From positions 7,285,501 to 7,349,500 of the forward strand of contig NC_061795.1 of NCBI RefSeq assembly GCF_021462225.1: a stretch of DNA of 64,000 bases, written 5' to 3'. The notes below the pieces were generated by a model, which worked only from the letters and a program-made list of their open reading frames with translations, did not search any database and was not told the origin of the DNA. The DNA is from Girardinichthys multiradiatus. Lineage: Eukaryota; Chordata; Actinopteri; Cyprinodontiformes; Goodeidae. Of the stretch, positions 11,279 to 22,747 are shown piece after piece (positions within the stretch are counted from its first letter, which is position 1; every line of letters begins with the position of its first letter). Both the position numbers and the translations under genes were made by a program.

Positions 11279-11460
11279 TAGGAGGATATGTGAACAGAGG
11301 CTCTAAGAAAAACATAGACAAAAAGCTGAAGCAGGGCAAAAAATGGGGGAGGATCAAGGAGAGAGTGGAAAACGTCTGACCCCACCGAGAGCAGAAAGAG
11401 CAGAAAGCACATCTTGTGCAGGCAGAAGAGAAACAGGCCGGAGCAAAGTTCTTTCTCCAT
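11278..11460 (-). CDS. Small hydrophobic peptide frame upstream of the membrane-protein frame
   Basis: 60 codons, very hydrophobic (LCSGLFLFCLHKMCFLLFLL near the N-terminus and FFALLQLFVYVFLRASVH near the C-terminus). Its stop lies next to the start of the 11278-11018 frame. It could be a leader-like peptide, or chance in a pyrimidine-rich stretch. Confidence 0.25.
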   Translation of the reverse strand: MEKELCSGLFLFCLHKMCFLLFLLSVGSDVFHSLLDPPPFFALLQLFVYVFLRASVHISS

Positions 11461-11682
11461 CCTGGAGAAGTTACAGTGGACAAGGAAGGAGTGAATGTCC
11501 CACCAACAGACCTGGGAAGGGCCTGTGTTTTTTTTTTTTGGACTGATAGAGGACTGTGTGCCATAACAGTCTGACTCTGGAGCAATTTAGAAACGGATGG
11601 GGGTAACGTACAAACACACACACACATTTGCATAAATCTTTTCCTATTTTCTGCAACGAAGAACGCTTATTAACCGCTGCTC

Positions 11683-13741
11683 AGGTGACATGCTTGCTTG
11701 ACATTGACAGATATAGCGGGTTAAAATATTATTTTAGGGTTAGAAAAGTATCTTCAAAAGGGTGATAACTTAGCTCATTTGATACTTTCCAGTGAATTCT
11801 TTTAGAGAAACAAGTTCTCTTTCATCGTGGAATATTCAGGGTCAATTATTCTAGTTATTAAAAGTTATTAAAAAGCAGAGGAAGTTACAACATCTCCAAA
11901 ACTCAGCAGTAACCATGTGTTTCTATGTCATTCTCAGGACAGATCTCATGAAGGAGCATTTTCAAAACCCATTGCATGCGTAACACCTGATGGGTCTCTT
12001 TCAGCCATTTTTTTTTCTGTTGTCAGAGTTTGTATCCCATAAATCTAATGGGTAGAGACCTTATTAAGACAGGCTTGATTTTACTGCAGATGATCTTCAT
12101 ACAGTCTTTGACAGTACTTACAGTGGGGTGCAGTTTTTGTCCGCAAGTGTTAACTTACGCTTATGGAAGGTACAAATTCATTGTTTTTCACAGCAGCTGC
12201 TGGGAAGAGGTTATATTCGGTTTTTTTCTTCCCTCTTCTGGTTCATGCAGCGTGTTTATTTACACTGTACCTGATATCAGGTCCTGTCAAAAACTATGAA
12301 AGGCTTGGTTCTGCAGTTTCTTTCCCTTTGAGGAAGGAAAGGAAACCTAATCAGTTCTGTGCTGCATAGGAATATTAAAACACTTGTTGTTTTCTAAGAT
12401 ATCAACAGCTAAAACTTTTAAAACTTTGAGAGTAATTGGTTTTGTTAAAAACATTTTCCTTGGTAAAACAAACCTTTAAAATGAGAACGGGAAAAATTAG
12501 GTTATTTTTGAAGGTAAGAAAGAATCTGATTGGACAGTGGTCCCACATAAAATAATTTAAACTAATCTCATGTTCCCTAAAAGACTCTGCATAGAAAGGC
12601 CTTCAGAACTGCACCTCCCTTTCTGAGTTTTAACACGTTTTAAGAGACAATAGAATCAAAAGGCTTGTAGTGATTGTTGCCTTAAAAACATGTTTTTTGT
12701 ATAATAATTAAGGATGTAGCATGACTTTTAGATTTATTTGTTTTACTATTAAAAAGTTATTGAAATAGTTTAAACTAGTTTGAAGAATTAGTTTTGCATG
12801 CAGAATCATTGGTGATTTATTAGATTGAAAGTTTTCCCTGGTGTCATTAAGCTAGCTGACAGTTCAAGATATGCCAAAAGTAAGGAATATATTTTTGATG
12901 AAGAATCTGAGTCATGACTTCATATTATGTGGGAATTATTTATTAGATTAACTTTGTAGAGTTTCTGCATTAAACTTAGATTAGATGTCCATTAATCTAA
13001 TACTCATCTTCATACAAGACAAATCAGGATGATATGTGACTTATTTCTACGTGAGACATTGATGAATTGCACAACAACTGAAGTTTGTGTTTAGTTGTTA
13101 ATGGAACTGAATAGTAGTTAGAAACATCTGGATTTTATTTATGTTGCTTTTGGTAATTTCATAGTGACACATATTTTTGTCAGAATTTATTTCTTTGGTT
13201 TTATGTAATGTGATCCTGGTTACTAGAATTTTTTTTTTTTACTTTTTGCTGGATTATCGCATGGGTTGGACCCTACGCCAGGAGAGGGGAATGTCAGAAT
13301 AAAGAAACATGGAATTACAAAAATTTTTGCACTCATGGAAAAAGGGTAGCTCATACCTCCAGTGAGGACTTGGTAACAATGCGAGAGACATTGTGCTTTG
13401 TTTATATAAATGGTGCATAGCTCCCTAAGATCACATTCTGAAAACCTGTCTGAAAGTATGGTGTTGATTCTTTTGTGAAATTTTACATCTCAAACTATTA
13501 GACCATTTTTGAAATTTTCTGGAAATATTGACCTGTAATCAGGCCTTCCTCAAACATCATATGTCAAATTTTTATATTCAGAATATTTAGCTGATGGTCA
13601 CTGCTAGTATACTAGGTGGAGTCAGAAGATTAATTCTCTTTGATTTTGCTGGATGGTTTGATGAAGTTCATGTAGTTAAGCACCTAGGCTTGAGAACTTT
13701 GAAATAAAAAAATTGGTCAAGGGTTGTGAAGACTTTGCTTA
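11683..13741 (+). other. ERV-B1 non-coding interior
   Basis: Shared with ERV-B2 (about 22500-24860, reversed) at least at 11690-11960, 12040-12370 and 12380-12620. 12163-12369 and its ERV-B2 counterpart (24431-24201, -) both encode a similar peptide with a hydrophobic FxLYLISGP stretch, in different states of frameshift, so the ancestor may have been coding. No gag, protease or RT motif is visible anywhere in this interval, which in a normal provirus would hold them. Confidence 0.6.
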
Positions 13742-14157
13742 TTGTTTTCACTTACGATTGAGACTTTTGAAGTGCTGTGTGGCAGGTCTCCTAGTTTGGG
13801 CATGGGGATATTTCTAAGATCTTTGTCTTCCACATCTTTGTGTGACGAGAGGATGTTGTTTTACTGTCAAAACCTGTCCACTGTGCATTCTCAAGTTTCA
13901 CAGATTGTGAAGGCTGCATTGCTGGAAACAGCCACTTCCAAATTCCACGCCTTGGTTCCAGGAGAACACACTTGAAGTCCAGATGCTGGAAGGGCCCATA
14001 TCAGATCCTACACTGTTGTCAAGGTAACATAGCATGTTACCCGGGTCTATGCTACACTGGAAGGTGTTCATGGGAACACCACCTGAGCAGCATCGTGGTT
14101 CTGAACCTCCTACCTAGAGGAGCTTCCTACAACCGCCCACCTGTACCAGACTGGTAA
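13742..14157 (+). pseudogene. pol: ERV-B1 integrase C-terminal relic
   Basis: Frames here carry FEVLCGRSPSLGMG, SQVSQIVKAALLETATSKFH and, after a shift, WKGPYQIL and SSIVVLNLLPRGASYNRPP, the pattern of the C-terminal DNA-binding domain of class I retroviral integrase. The order just before env agrees. At least two frameshifts or stops. The ERV-B2 counterpart is 22100-22400 (-). Confidence 0.7.
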
Positions 14158-14292
14158 AAGGGCAGCTTGAAGTGCAGAAGCCACTCAGGAGAGGCAGCAG
14201 GATTTTTGAGTTTTGTTTATGATTTGTTTTCTTTGAAAAAAACTGTTTGCTTTCAGTACCAGAAGAAAGGACATTCCACTTCAAGGTCACGA

Positions 14293-15730
14293 TGCAGCTA
14301 TATGGAAGATGGTCTGTTCTGATGCTAATGATTGGTATTGCAAGTATTTTTATGACTCTTGTGTTCATTTGGGGAAAGGTACGGCAAAGATAATTTGTGG
14401 CTAATCTGAGTAATTAAGCCAATAATACTCATCAACTGATTCGAAGAGAGATTCATCACTTTTCTGACTACCATGATCATGCTGATAATGTCTGGTGGCA
14501 ACTGATGCATCAAACTGTGAGGAAGATAAGAAATGACAGTTGCTATGTTTGTTGTTTCATTCCACGTGCTATTAATGATCAACCATTTTTGGTACCTGTT
14601 CCTATTGAAACTGCTTCTATTCTTTCCAGATGGGCCACATAACCAGCTGGTAGAGGTTATTTTTCCTTGGGTGAGGAATTATATTGTAAGGCAAAGCAGA
14701 AATGTTAGTAGATTTTCTAGTGAGCCTACTTTAATATGTGCTACTACAGAAATTCTTTATAGATTTTGGGGTAATAGGAATCAATAAGATATCCAGATAT
14801 AGGTACAGATATTTGTATTGCACAGGAGGAAAACACACCTTATTTCCTTGGAAAGACAGAAGGTTGCAAAACTATTATATCTGTTTCATGTGCTTTAATC
14901 AACAGACATAAATTTGAGTCATGTCCTATCAGAACTGCTGCTTATAACATTTCAGGATCTTTGGTCCCAGAGCCTTTTGTGTTAACTCTTAATCTGACAG
15001 CCTTACCGAATGGAAGTAAATTGTATGGCCAGGCAGGTAAATTAACCAGGGTTCTTGTTACTTTCCTAGTAGAGATGGGTACTCATGTCCTAAGAACATG
15101 GTTTGGATGTGTGGAAATAGATCATATCTGTATCTGCCTGCTAATTGGTCTGGAGTATGTTATCTAGCTCATTTACTACCTACAGTCACAACTTATAATT
15201 CAATCAGCCCATTATTAGAGAGGAAGACAATGCTCAAACGGCAAAAGAGAGGTAGGATTTCATATTGGAAAAGGATTTTGGGTACACTTGTTCCTAGTTA
15301 TGGAGCTGCTAATGTCACCCATAGGATTAATGAGTTGTCAGTTGAGTTAGAAAATCTTACTGCTTTCACAGAGTAAGGTTTCACTGTTCTGACCAAGGAG
15401 CAGCAAGCTCTTAGAACGATGAGTTTGCAAAGTAGAATGGCTTTGGATTACCTGTTAGCTGAGAGGGGTAGTGTTTGTCATTTAATTCGGGAACAGTGTT
15501 GTACTTTTATTCCTGATGTGTCTAACAACATGACAAGTATCTATGATAAATTAGGAGAATTGCTGACGGCCCAACAGAAAGAAAATGTGGGCTCCTCTTG
15601 GAATCCTTGGTCCTGGTTCATTACTGGTGGTTGGACATCCTGGGTAATAAAGATTGGAGTAATTTTTCTTTTTCTTTTTGATTTTTCTTTTAAAGTGTTG
15701 TATATATTGTTTTTCTTGGTTTTATTTTGA
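14293..15730 (+). pseudogene. env: ERV-B1 envelope relic (surface and transmembrane subunits)
   Basis: Broken env. The leader has a hydrophobic segment (MLMIGIASIFMTLVF, near 14320-14365). Surface-subunit fragments lie at 14620-14787 (NQLVEVIFPWVRNY) and 14961-15167. A furin-type site KRQKRG is at about 15236-15253. A transmembrane subunit at 15254-15730 holds the immunosuppressive-like region and a CX6CC motif (CHLIREQCC, 15476-15502), ending in a membrane anchor (WVIKIGVIFLFLFDFSFKVL). CX6CC places it with gamma-type envelopes. Several stops and frameshifts (14390, 14620, 14788, 15150, 15376) prevent expression. Confidence 0.88.
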
Positions 15731-15787
15731 TTATTATCCTGGGTGATGGTTTTGAAGAATTTTCCTTTTAGTTGTGATTATCTTGTA

Positions 15788-15802
15788 ATCAGAAGAAAGG
15801 AG
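15788..15802 (+). other. ERV-B1 polypurine tract
   Basis: AATCAGAAGAAAGGAG directly before the 3' LTR start TGTTGTGG. The same tract precedes the 3' LTR of ERV-B2. It serves as the plus-strand primer in reverse transcription. Confidence 0.8.
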
Positions 15803-16227
15803 TGTTGTGGAAAATTCTTTTTAATGCTCTGAACTTCCCTTACCTCTCTCCCCTCTGACCTCTGTGTTTTGTTACCCTAGAGGAGTTGGTCTGTAAAACC
15901 ATTATCAGAGGTTTAATGGTTAAAACACATCCTGGAGGGTTGTGTCTCTGGAAGAGCAGATGGTCACCTCATAAATGACTTTGTTACCTCTGACCCGAGG
16001 AGGGTCTAGGGCCACAAAGCACAAACTCTTTTAAGTTGAGGTAACACCCACATACTCTTTAAATACTGTGTGTAAATGTTGATTGGGGCTCTGCTTCACT
16101 GACTAACCTCAGTGAAAGGGTCTTCAAACGCTGAATGCCTTTGAATAAAACTTATAAAGACAAAGTCCAGATTTTCTCTTGTTTAGAGTCAACTTCTTTC
16201 CCACTTTGATAAGAAAATTCCACTACA
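15803..16227 (+). repeat. ERV-B1 3' LTR (425 bp)
   Basis: Begins TGTTGTGGAAAATTC and ends AAATTCCACTACA, with imperfect inverted ends. Contains AATAAA (16144) and a degraded TATA region (TTTAAATACTGTG near 16058), where ERV-B2 has TATAAATACTGTG. LINE sequence resumes at the next base. Confidence 0.93.
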
Positions 16228-17542
16228 CTTGGATTAAATGACTACAGGCCTGTAGCCCTGACGTCTGTGGTTATGAAATCCTTTGAACGGCTGGTGTTGA
16301 AGCACCTGAAAGACATCACAGGCCCCCTGCTGGACCCCCTGCAGTTTGCTAACCGAGCAAACAGGTCGGCAGATGATGCTGTCAACTTAGGCCTACATTT
16401 CATCCTGCAACACCTCGACCGTCCAGGGACATAAGCCAGGATCCTGTTTGTAGACTTCAGCTCGGCCTTCAACACCATCATACCAGACATCCTCCACCAG
16501 AAGCTCACCCAGTTCAACGTCCCAGCCTCCACTTATCAGTGGATCAACAGCAGCAGGTGAGACTGGGGAGCATTTTCTCCTGAACCAGATCAATAAGTAC
16601 TGGTGCCCCCCAGGGGTGTGTTCTATCCCCACTCCTCTTCTCCCTGTCCACAAATGACTGCACCTCACCGAACTCTTCCATGAAACTCCTGAAGTTTGCA
16701 GACGGCACCACTGTCATTGGTCTGATCCAGGACGGTGATGAGTCTGCATACAGACAGGAGGTGGATCGGCTGGTACACTGGTGTTGTCAAAACTACCTTG
16801 AACTCAACCCACTCAAGACTGTGGAAATGGTGGTGGACCTTTGGAGAACACCACCCCCATACACCCCCCTCACCATCCTCAATAGCAGCGTGTCATCTGT
16901 CGACCACTTCAGGTTCCTAGGAACCAAGACCTGAGGACCTGAGATGGTCTTCACACATAGACACTGTTCGAAAGAAGGCCCAGCAGAGACTGTACTTCCT
17001 GAGGCAACTCAAGAAGTACAACCTTCCACAGGAGCTGCTGGTCATCGACTACACTGCCATCATTCAGTTTGTCCTGTCTTCCATCTCAGTGTGGTTTGCC
17101 TCATCCACAAAACAGGACAGGTCCAGACTGCAACAAATAATCAGGTCTACAGAGAGAATCATTAGGGCTGACCTTCCCTCCATCCAGGACTTATAAAGGT
17201 CTAGGGTCAGGAATGAGCTGCTAAAATCTTTGCAGACCCCACACACCCTGCACATAAACTGTTTAGAGTTTTACCTTCAGGCTGCCGCTACAGAGCACTG
17301 TTTACTAAAACCGGCCACCACAGAGACAGTTTCTTCCCCCTGGCTGTTTCTCTGATGAACAAATAGTACCAAACAACAGCACACTAAAGTTGCAAATGCA
17401 ACTTTGTATATTTGTACAAATATATCTTATAACGGAAAAAAAAATAAAAAAATAAACCCACAGAGCAAAGTGTACCGGAGTCAAATTCCTTGTTTGTATG
17501 TACGAACTTGGCAATAAAGCTGATTCTGAGCTGATTCTGATT
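16228..17542 (+). pseudogene. L2/CR1-group LINE, 3' half (reverse transcriptase and tail)
   Basis: Continues the LINE cut at 8435. In order: LNDYRPVALTSVVMKSFERL (16232-16290), DPLQFANRANRSADDAVNLG (16334-16393), ILFVDFSSAFNTIIPDILH (16442-16498, with the first catalytic Asp), then LKFADGTTVIGLIQDGDES (16690-16746). The normally invariant FADD/YADD box reads ADG here, so the second metal-binding Asp is lost. Stops and shifts break the frame. The end is the typical fish L2 tail CAATAAAGCTGATTCTGAGC with a short GATTCT repeat at about 17513-17540. Confidence 0.9.
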
Positions 17543-17734
17543 TACAAGGCTTTGAAAAGTATTTGCCACATACAGATTTATTCTGCTCTCTGTCAAACTT
17601 ACCTGTTTTAGATCAAACTAATTTTAATATTGTCTAAACTTAACCTGAGTAGATACTAAAAGCAGTTTTCAAATTTAGATTTCATTTCTTAAACGAAACA
17701 TCTCTTCATAATCAGAATCAGCTTTAACCCAACC

Positions 17735-18190
17735 TGGTACTATGTGGAAAGATAATTGCTCGTAAACCTAATGACTAGTTGTTCCACCCTTGGCAGCAAC
17801 AGGTCCATCAAGTGTTTGGTGATAACTGGTAAGTTCCACATTTTTCTTGTCAGTTCACAAAATATTCTCAACGTCTCGGGGTTCATCAAGATGTTTTTGA
17901 TAAATGTGAGATGGGTCTTTGTGTTCTTTTGGGTCAGCAGTGGTTCTGGCCTTAGAATCATAAACTCTGACCTTAACTGAGAGAAGCTAAGCCTGCAGAG
18001 CTTTAAATGGTGTTCTAGGACCTCCTGGATGAGTCTGTTCCTTGTTTTCTCTATCTGTAGTGTTTCTAGAGCCCCAAAGCTTCAGAAATTACTTCTTCAC
18101 CATTTCCAGACTTATAGGTGCCAACCCCAATCTACATTATGCTCTGTTAACACACCTTGGTCACGACAGTAAAATTAAAAGATTTTTTTT
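17735..18190 (-). mobile_element. Tc1/mariner-type transposase relic
   Basis: On the - strand, residues such as PLLTQKNTKTHLTFIKNIL and MNPETLRIF match the segment before the first catalytic Asp of Tc1-like transposases. The nucleotide block 18000-18120 matches the helix-turn-helix part of the same family. No terminal inverted repeats seen and many stops. Confidence 0.7.
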
Positions 18191-18769
18191 TCTGTGGCCT
18201 TTACTCAAAGTAATCAAACTGGAGGTTTGTATGTAACAAAATATACATATTTCTGTGTTTATAATCTTTTTTTCAATAATTCTTTTTATCTGTTCTTTCT
18301 CAGTTTTTCCAAAAAGTTTCAAACAGGCCTTGTTTACCTGTTTTACACCTTAATATTTTCGTTAATGCACTTACTGATGATGATAAACCTTCTCTTGATG
18401 TCCAGCCCTTTTCATGAGTTTCTATCTGCTTTTGAGTCATTTGTGTGCTCACTTTATTTCTTAATTTTAACTATCATTTGTAAGAATACATTAATTTGAG
18501 TTTGAATCCCTCTACATACCTTGTTTTCCAGGACTCCAGATACCTGTTCCCATGTTGCTAGCCTGTCAAGTTCCACGAGAGGAGCCAGGTGCCAGAGAAT
18601 CTTCACCAGCTCAGTCGTGTTTGCCAACATGGCCCTGATGAATGCTTTCGAAAACCACTGAAATCCTAAATGACTTCTTTGGACTAATTCCTTGGATTTC
18701 TTCCTGTTGACTAAAACCTGACCAAAACCAGAAGAAAACAATCTTTTCCCTAAGCTGTTTTTTGTTCAG
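18191..18769. other. No gene seen
   Basis: AT-rich. Short frames at 18194-18499 (+) and 18454-18741 (-) show no motif I recognise. Confidence 0.5.
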
Positions 18770-19260
18770 GTTGCCCGCCTCCTCTGGCAGAGGTGGTAGT
18801 CTAGTCACTGTGCTCAAACATTTTCTTTTAATGCAGATTGAGAAACACAGAAAATCTCTACGTTTGAACTGCAGCTACCTGTTTTTGATTCCCCACTCAT
18901 CCTGTGTGCTTTAGTTTATCGGCCACCTACAATTAATAAAGGATTTCATTCGAGAGATTTGTGAGCTTCTGGCAGATATTATCCCAATGTATGATTTGTG
19001 CCGACTTCAACATTCATGTTATTTGACTGGACAATACGTGACTTTAAAAGATTTTTAGAGTCATTTATTCCAATCACTTGCTGACCTAAAATATAATATT
19101 AGGCACCCTTTGAACCTAATTATTTCTACTGGACTCTGTGCCCTCTTTAGAGTAATATCTGATACTACCAGTCAGCAGACTGTCTCATCATCTTTGAATT
19201 CCCACTTTGTTTGTCTGCACTGACATACCATCTGCTGTTGTGACTCCAGCCATGGATACA
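18770..19260 (+). pseudogene. LINE endonuclease relic
   Basis: Translation across frames shows GRGGSLVTVLKHF (18785-18825), then YRPPTINKGFHSR (about 18917-18957) and a DFNIHV-like ADFNIHVI stretch near 19000: the GRGGG-VYRPP-GDFNIH order of APE endonucleases of non-LTR elements. Frameshifted and truncated on both sides. Confidence 0.55.
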
Positions 19261-19776
19261 AACATGGATAAAACATGGACTCTGAACTGTGCAAAAAAAA
19301 AATTCTGGTAGCAAACTGCACCTTTCAAATGCAATTTTTACCCTACACTTAGTCCGGCCCAGGAAGGAGGAGTTACAGTTGTAATCCCAGTGATGTCATG
19401 CAGCCACTGACAAAAACGCTTTCCCTGCTTCACCTCTTTCTCTACTACGCCACTCTCCTAGAGAGGCGGACAGGGAAGGAAACACGCATGAATGTCCAAC
19501 TTACTGGCAAGCAGGACTAATTCTTGAAACTTGGATCCAGAGATGACTACGATTTGATGTTAGTTATTCCCCCGACTGAGCACAACCAAACTTAAGTATT
19601 ATCTGCTGTCTGAATAATCCAGCGTTTATGCAAAAAGGGGCAATTAAGACAATCTGTCTTAATTCCTGAGCTTCTGCAGAAAAGCAACCTGCGCCAGAGA
19701 GGCCCCAAAGAAATGTTGTGTGTAATCAAAGCAGTTTTCCCCAAGGCCTGGAGAAGAAGGATTTCCACTCCTGTTG
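19261..19776. other. No gene seen (left flank of ERV-B2)
   Basis: GC-richer than its surroundings from 19360 to 19780. I see no domain, and no repeat family I can name. It ends in CTGG, the target duplication of ERV-B2. Confidence 0.5.
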
Positions 19777-19780
19777 CTGG

Positions 19781-20206
19781 TGTTGTGGAATTTTCTTTTC
19801 AAAGTGGGTAGAAGTAGACTCCTAACAAGAGAAAATCCGGACTTTGTCTTTATAAGTTTTATTCAAAGGCATTCAGCGTTTAAATGACTCTGTCACTGAG
19901 GTTAGTCAGATAAGCAGAGCCCCGATCAACATTTACACACAGTATTTATACCAGAACATGACAGTGTTATCTCAACTTCAAAGAGTCTGTGTTTTATGAC
20001 CCCAGACCCTTCTCGGGTTCAGAGGTGACAAAGTTATCTAGGAACCCATCTGTCCTTCCCAACACATCATCCTAACTGTGGGTTTTAACCATTAAACTTC
20101 TGATAATGGCTTTTACAGCTTCCTCCCCTAACACAGATGCTCAGAGGAGTGAGGTAACCCAAAGGTCATACACTTTAGAATGCTTACTGCAAGAATTTCC
20201 ATCACA
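19781..20206 (-). repeat. ERV-B2 3' LTR (426 bp)
   Basis: On the - strand begins TGTGATGGAAATTC and ends GAAAATTCCACAACA. It is followed (at lower coordinates) by CTGG. The polypurine tract CTCCTTTCTTCTGATT (20207-20222, + strand view) adjoins it. Confidence 0.94.
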
Positions 20207-20371
20207 CTCCTTTCTTCTGATTACAAGATAATCACAACTAAAGGAAAATTCTTCAAAACCAACACCCCTCTCAGCTAACAGATAACCCAAAGCCATTCTA
20301 GTTTGAAAACTCATCGTTCTAATAGCTTAGGCTGATTGAAGTATAAGTTGTGACTGCAGGTAGTAAGTGAG

Positions 20372-21352
20372 CTAGATAACATACTCCAGACCAAGTAGCA
20401 GGCAGATACAGATATAATCTATTTCCACACATCCAACCAATGTTCTGAGGACATGAGTACCCATCTCTACTAGGAAAGTAACAAAAACCCTGGTTAATTT
20501 ACCTGCCATGCCATACAACTTACCTCCATCCGGTAAGGCTGTAAGATTAAGAGTTAACACAAAGGGATCTGGAGCCAAAGATTCTGAAATAGTATAAGGA
20601 TCAGTTCTGATAGGACATGACTCAAATTTATGTCTGTTGATTAAAGCACATAAAACAGATATAATACCTTCGCAACCTACTGTCTTCCCAAGGAAATAAG
20701 GTCTACTTTCCTCCTGTGTAATACAAACATCTGGATCTTTAATCGGATTTCTATTACCCCGAATTCTATAAAAAGGTCCTGTAGAAGTACATGTTAAATT
20801 AGTCTCACCAGAAAATCTACTAACATTTCTGCTTTCCCTTACACTGTAATTCCTCACCCAAGGAAAAATGACCTCCACCAGCTGGTTATGTTGCCTATCT
20901 GGAAAGAAAGTAGTATCAATAGGAACAGGTACTAAAAATGGTTGATCATTAATAACACGTGGAATCAAACAACAAACATACCAACTGTCATTTCCAATCT
21001 TCCTCACAGTTTGATGCATCAGTTGCCACCAGACATTATCAGCATGATCATAGTAGTCAGGAAAGTGATGAATCTCTCTTCGAATCCGCTGATGAGTATT
21101 ATTAGCATAATTCCTCAGATTGGCCTTACATTATCTTTGCTGTACCTTTTCCCAAATGAACACAAGAGTTATAAAAATACTTGCAATACCAATCATTATC
21201 ATCAGAACAGACCACCTTCCATATAGCTGCATCGTGACCTTGAAGTGGAATGTCCTTTCTTCTGGTACTGAAAGCGAACAGTTTTTTTTTCTCCAAAAAA
21301 ACAAATTATAAACAAACTCAAAAATACTGCTGTCTCTCCTGAGTGGCTTCAA
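20372..21352 (-). pseudogene. env: ERV-B2 envelope relic, transmembrane subunit deleted
   Basis: A leader frame at 21352-21131 (hydrophobic, preceded by FHFKVTMQLYGRW) is followed by a 215-codon surface-subunit frame at 21019-20372. That frame has NQLVEVIFPWVRNY, CITQEESRPYFLG and LTLNLTALPDGGKLYG, with several N-x-T/S sites. It is more open than the ERV-B1 counterpart. Beyond it the furin site and CX6CC motif seen in ERV-B1 are missing: sequence jumps from near ERV-B1 15195 to about 15405, then to about 15755, in two deletions. Two stops or shifts separate leader and surface frames. Not functional. Confidence 0.87.
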
Positions 21353-22099
21353 GCTGCCCTGTTACCAGTCTGGTACAGGTGTGCGGTCGTAGGAAGCTCT
21401 TCTAGAAATATGTTTAGAGACAGGAACTCTAACCTGCTGGAAGTTAGGCTTCCATAGTCCAACTAAACAACGATGGAAATGAACACATTCAAATTTGTAA
21501 TAATACCATAATGATAGATATCAAGCAATAACCATGAAAGTTAGATAAAAGCATCCGAGATTTCCTCCTCAGAGTCAGTCTCGCTGTCAAAGTGGGAGAA
21601 AAGAATTTGGCTGACCCTCACTGTCCAGGCAAAGGAGCCCCTAGTAGCCACCAAATATTAAGAAATTAAGGAGAATAAGCATCATGGCGCATGTTTGACT
21701 GTCTCTCTGTTGCAGATGTCACCAGTCCATCATCCAGAGAAAGGTTATGTGCAATGTGTAGAGGTCTTCCCTGTATGTTTCCTATGTGTCTCTCACTGTG
21801 GTGTGTGCGCAGTGAGGCAAATGACCTTATGATTTCTAACTTTCAGGCAATGCGATGGCCTTAAGTAGATTCTGAAATAACGTTGCACTGCCCAAGGGAG
21901 TATTGTGGCCTTGTAAGAACAGTGTTCTTCAACCACCTCTTCAATCACTCGCCAGTGATCAGCTTACAGTTCTTTGTCTTGTGGTGGTCCGCTGTCCTCA
22001 CACCTTTCAGGCCGTGGATGATCCAGTTGGAAGATGACTTGTCCTGGAAGCCAGATGAAGCTGGAGGAGCTGGAGCTTTCCTGCAGCTTTCCTGGGTGA

Positions 22100-22400
22100 C
22101 TAGTAGGATCTGATATGGGCCATTCCAGCCCTGGACTTCCTGTGTTTTCTCCTAAATTCTCTCACCAGAATCCAGTCGCCAGGAATAAAGGACTGGAGGG
22201 TGGAAGTGGCTGTTTCTGGTAATGCAGCCTTCACCGTCTGTGAAACTTGAGAAAACACAGTGGACAAGTTTTGACAGTAAAACAACATCCTACCTGCACA
22301 CAAAGATGTGGAAGAAAATTATCTTGGCAATATCCCCATGTCCAAATTAGGAGACCTGCCACACAGCACTTCAAAAGGACTGAGATTTGCCTGTGTCCTT
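22100..22400 (-). pseudogene. pol: ERV-B2 integrase C-terminal relic
   Basis: Frame 22303-22100 reads MLFYCQNLSTVFSQVSQT, VKAALPETATSTLQSFIPGD, WILVREFRRKHRKS: the P-G-D-W-x-L-V-R-x-F-R-R-K-H pattern at the start of the class I integrase C-terminal domain. It is clearer here than in ERV-B1. The remainder is lost in frameshifts. Confidence 0.78.
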
Positions 22401-22747
22401 TGTCTCAATCTCATATAAGTGAGAACAGAGCCTTCACAACGCTTGGCTAATCTTCAATTCAAAGTCCCATTCTCAAGCCTAAGTGCTTAACTACATGAAC
22501 TTCATCAAAACATCCAACAAAATCCAAAGAATTGATCTTCTGACTTCACCTGATATACTAGCAATGACCATCAGCTAAATATTCTGAATATCAAAAATGT
22601 GACATGATGTTTGTGGAAGGCCTGATTACAGATCATTATTTCCATAGTTTCAGAATACCCAAAAAGAATTTCAAAAATGGTCTAATCTGTGGAGATATAC
22701 AATTTCACAAAAGAATCAAAAGCGTACTTTCAGAGAGGTTTTCACAA

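Larger units (their letters stand above)
9840..11682 (-). mobile_element. Unidentified 1.84-kb insert in ERV-B1 with membrane-protein frames
   Basis: Comparing ERV-B1 with ERV-B2 shows that the shared sequence ...AACGATTCATGCTG / CTCAGGTGACATGCTTGC... is continuous in ERV-B2 (rc of about 24840-24895) but split here by 1.84 kb. GCTG occurs at both borders, a possible 4-bp duplication. The insert appears to run on the - strand. Its left end (9893-9950) reads, on that strand, like the 3' tail of fish LINE/SINE families (GCTATATAAATAAACG). Three short frames with hydrophobic segments sit in its right half. No transposase, RT or terminal inverted repeat was found, so it may be a SINE-like, retrocopied or non-autonomous element. 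Confidence 0.65.
8436..16227 (+). mobile_element. ERV-B1: endogenous retrovirus inserted in a LINE
   Basis: Provirus on the + strand: truncated 5' LTR (8436-8553), primer-binding region, long non-coding interior, integrase C-terminal relic, env relic, polypurine tract (about 15788-15802) and full 3' LTR (15803-16227). It sits inside a LINE whose reading continues on both sides. The first part of the 5' LTR and about 60 bp of LINE are missing, so the 5' target duplication is lost. The interior has no recognisable RT, protease or intact gag. It carries an extra 1.84-kb insert relative to ERV-B2. Same family as ERV-B2 by near-identical leader, internal and LTR blocks. Confidence 0.9.
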
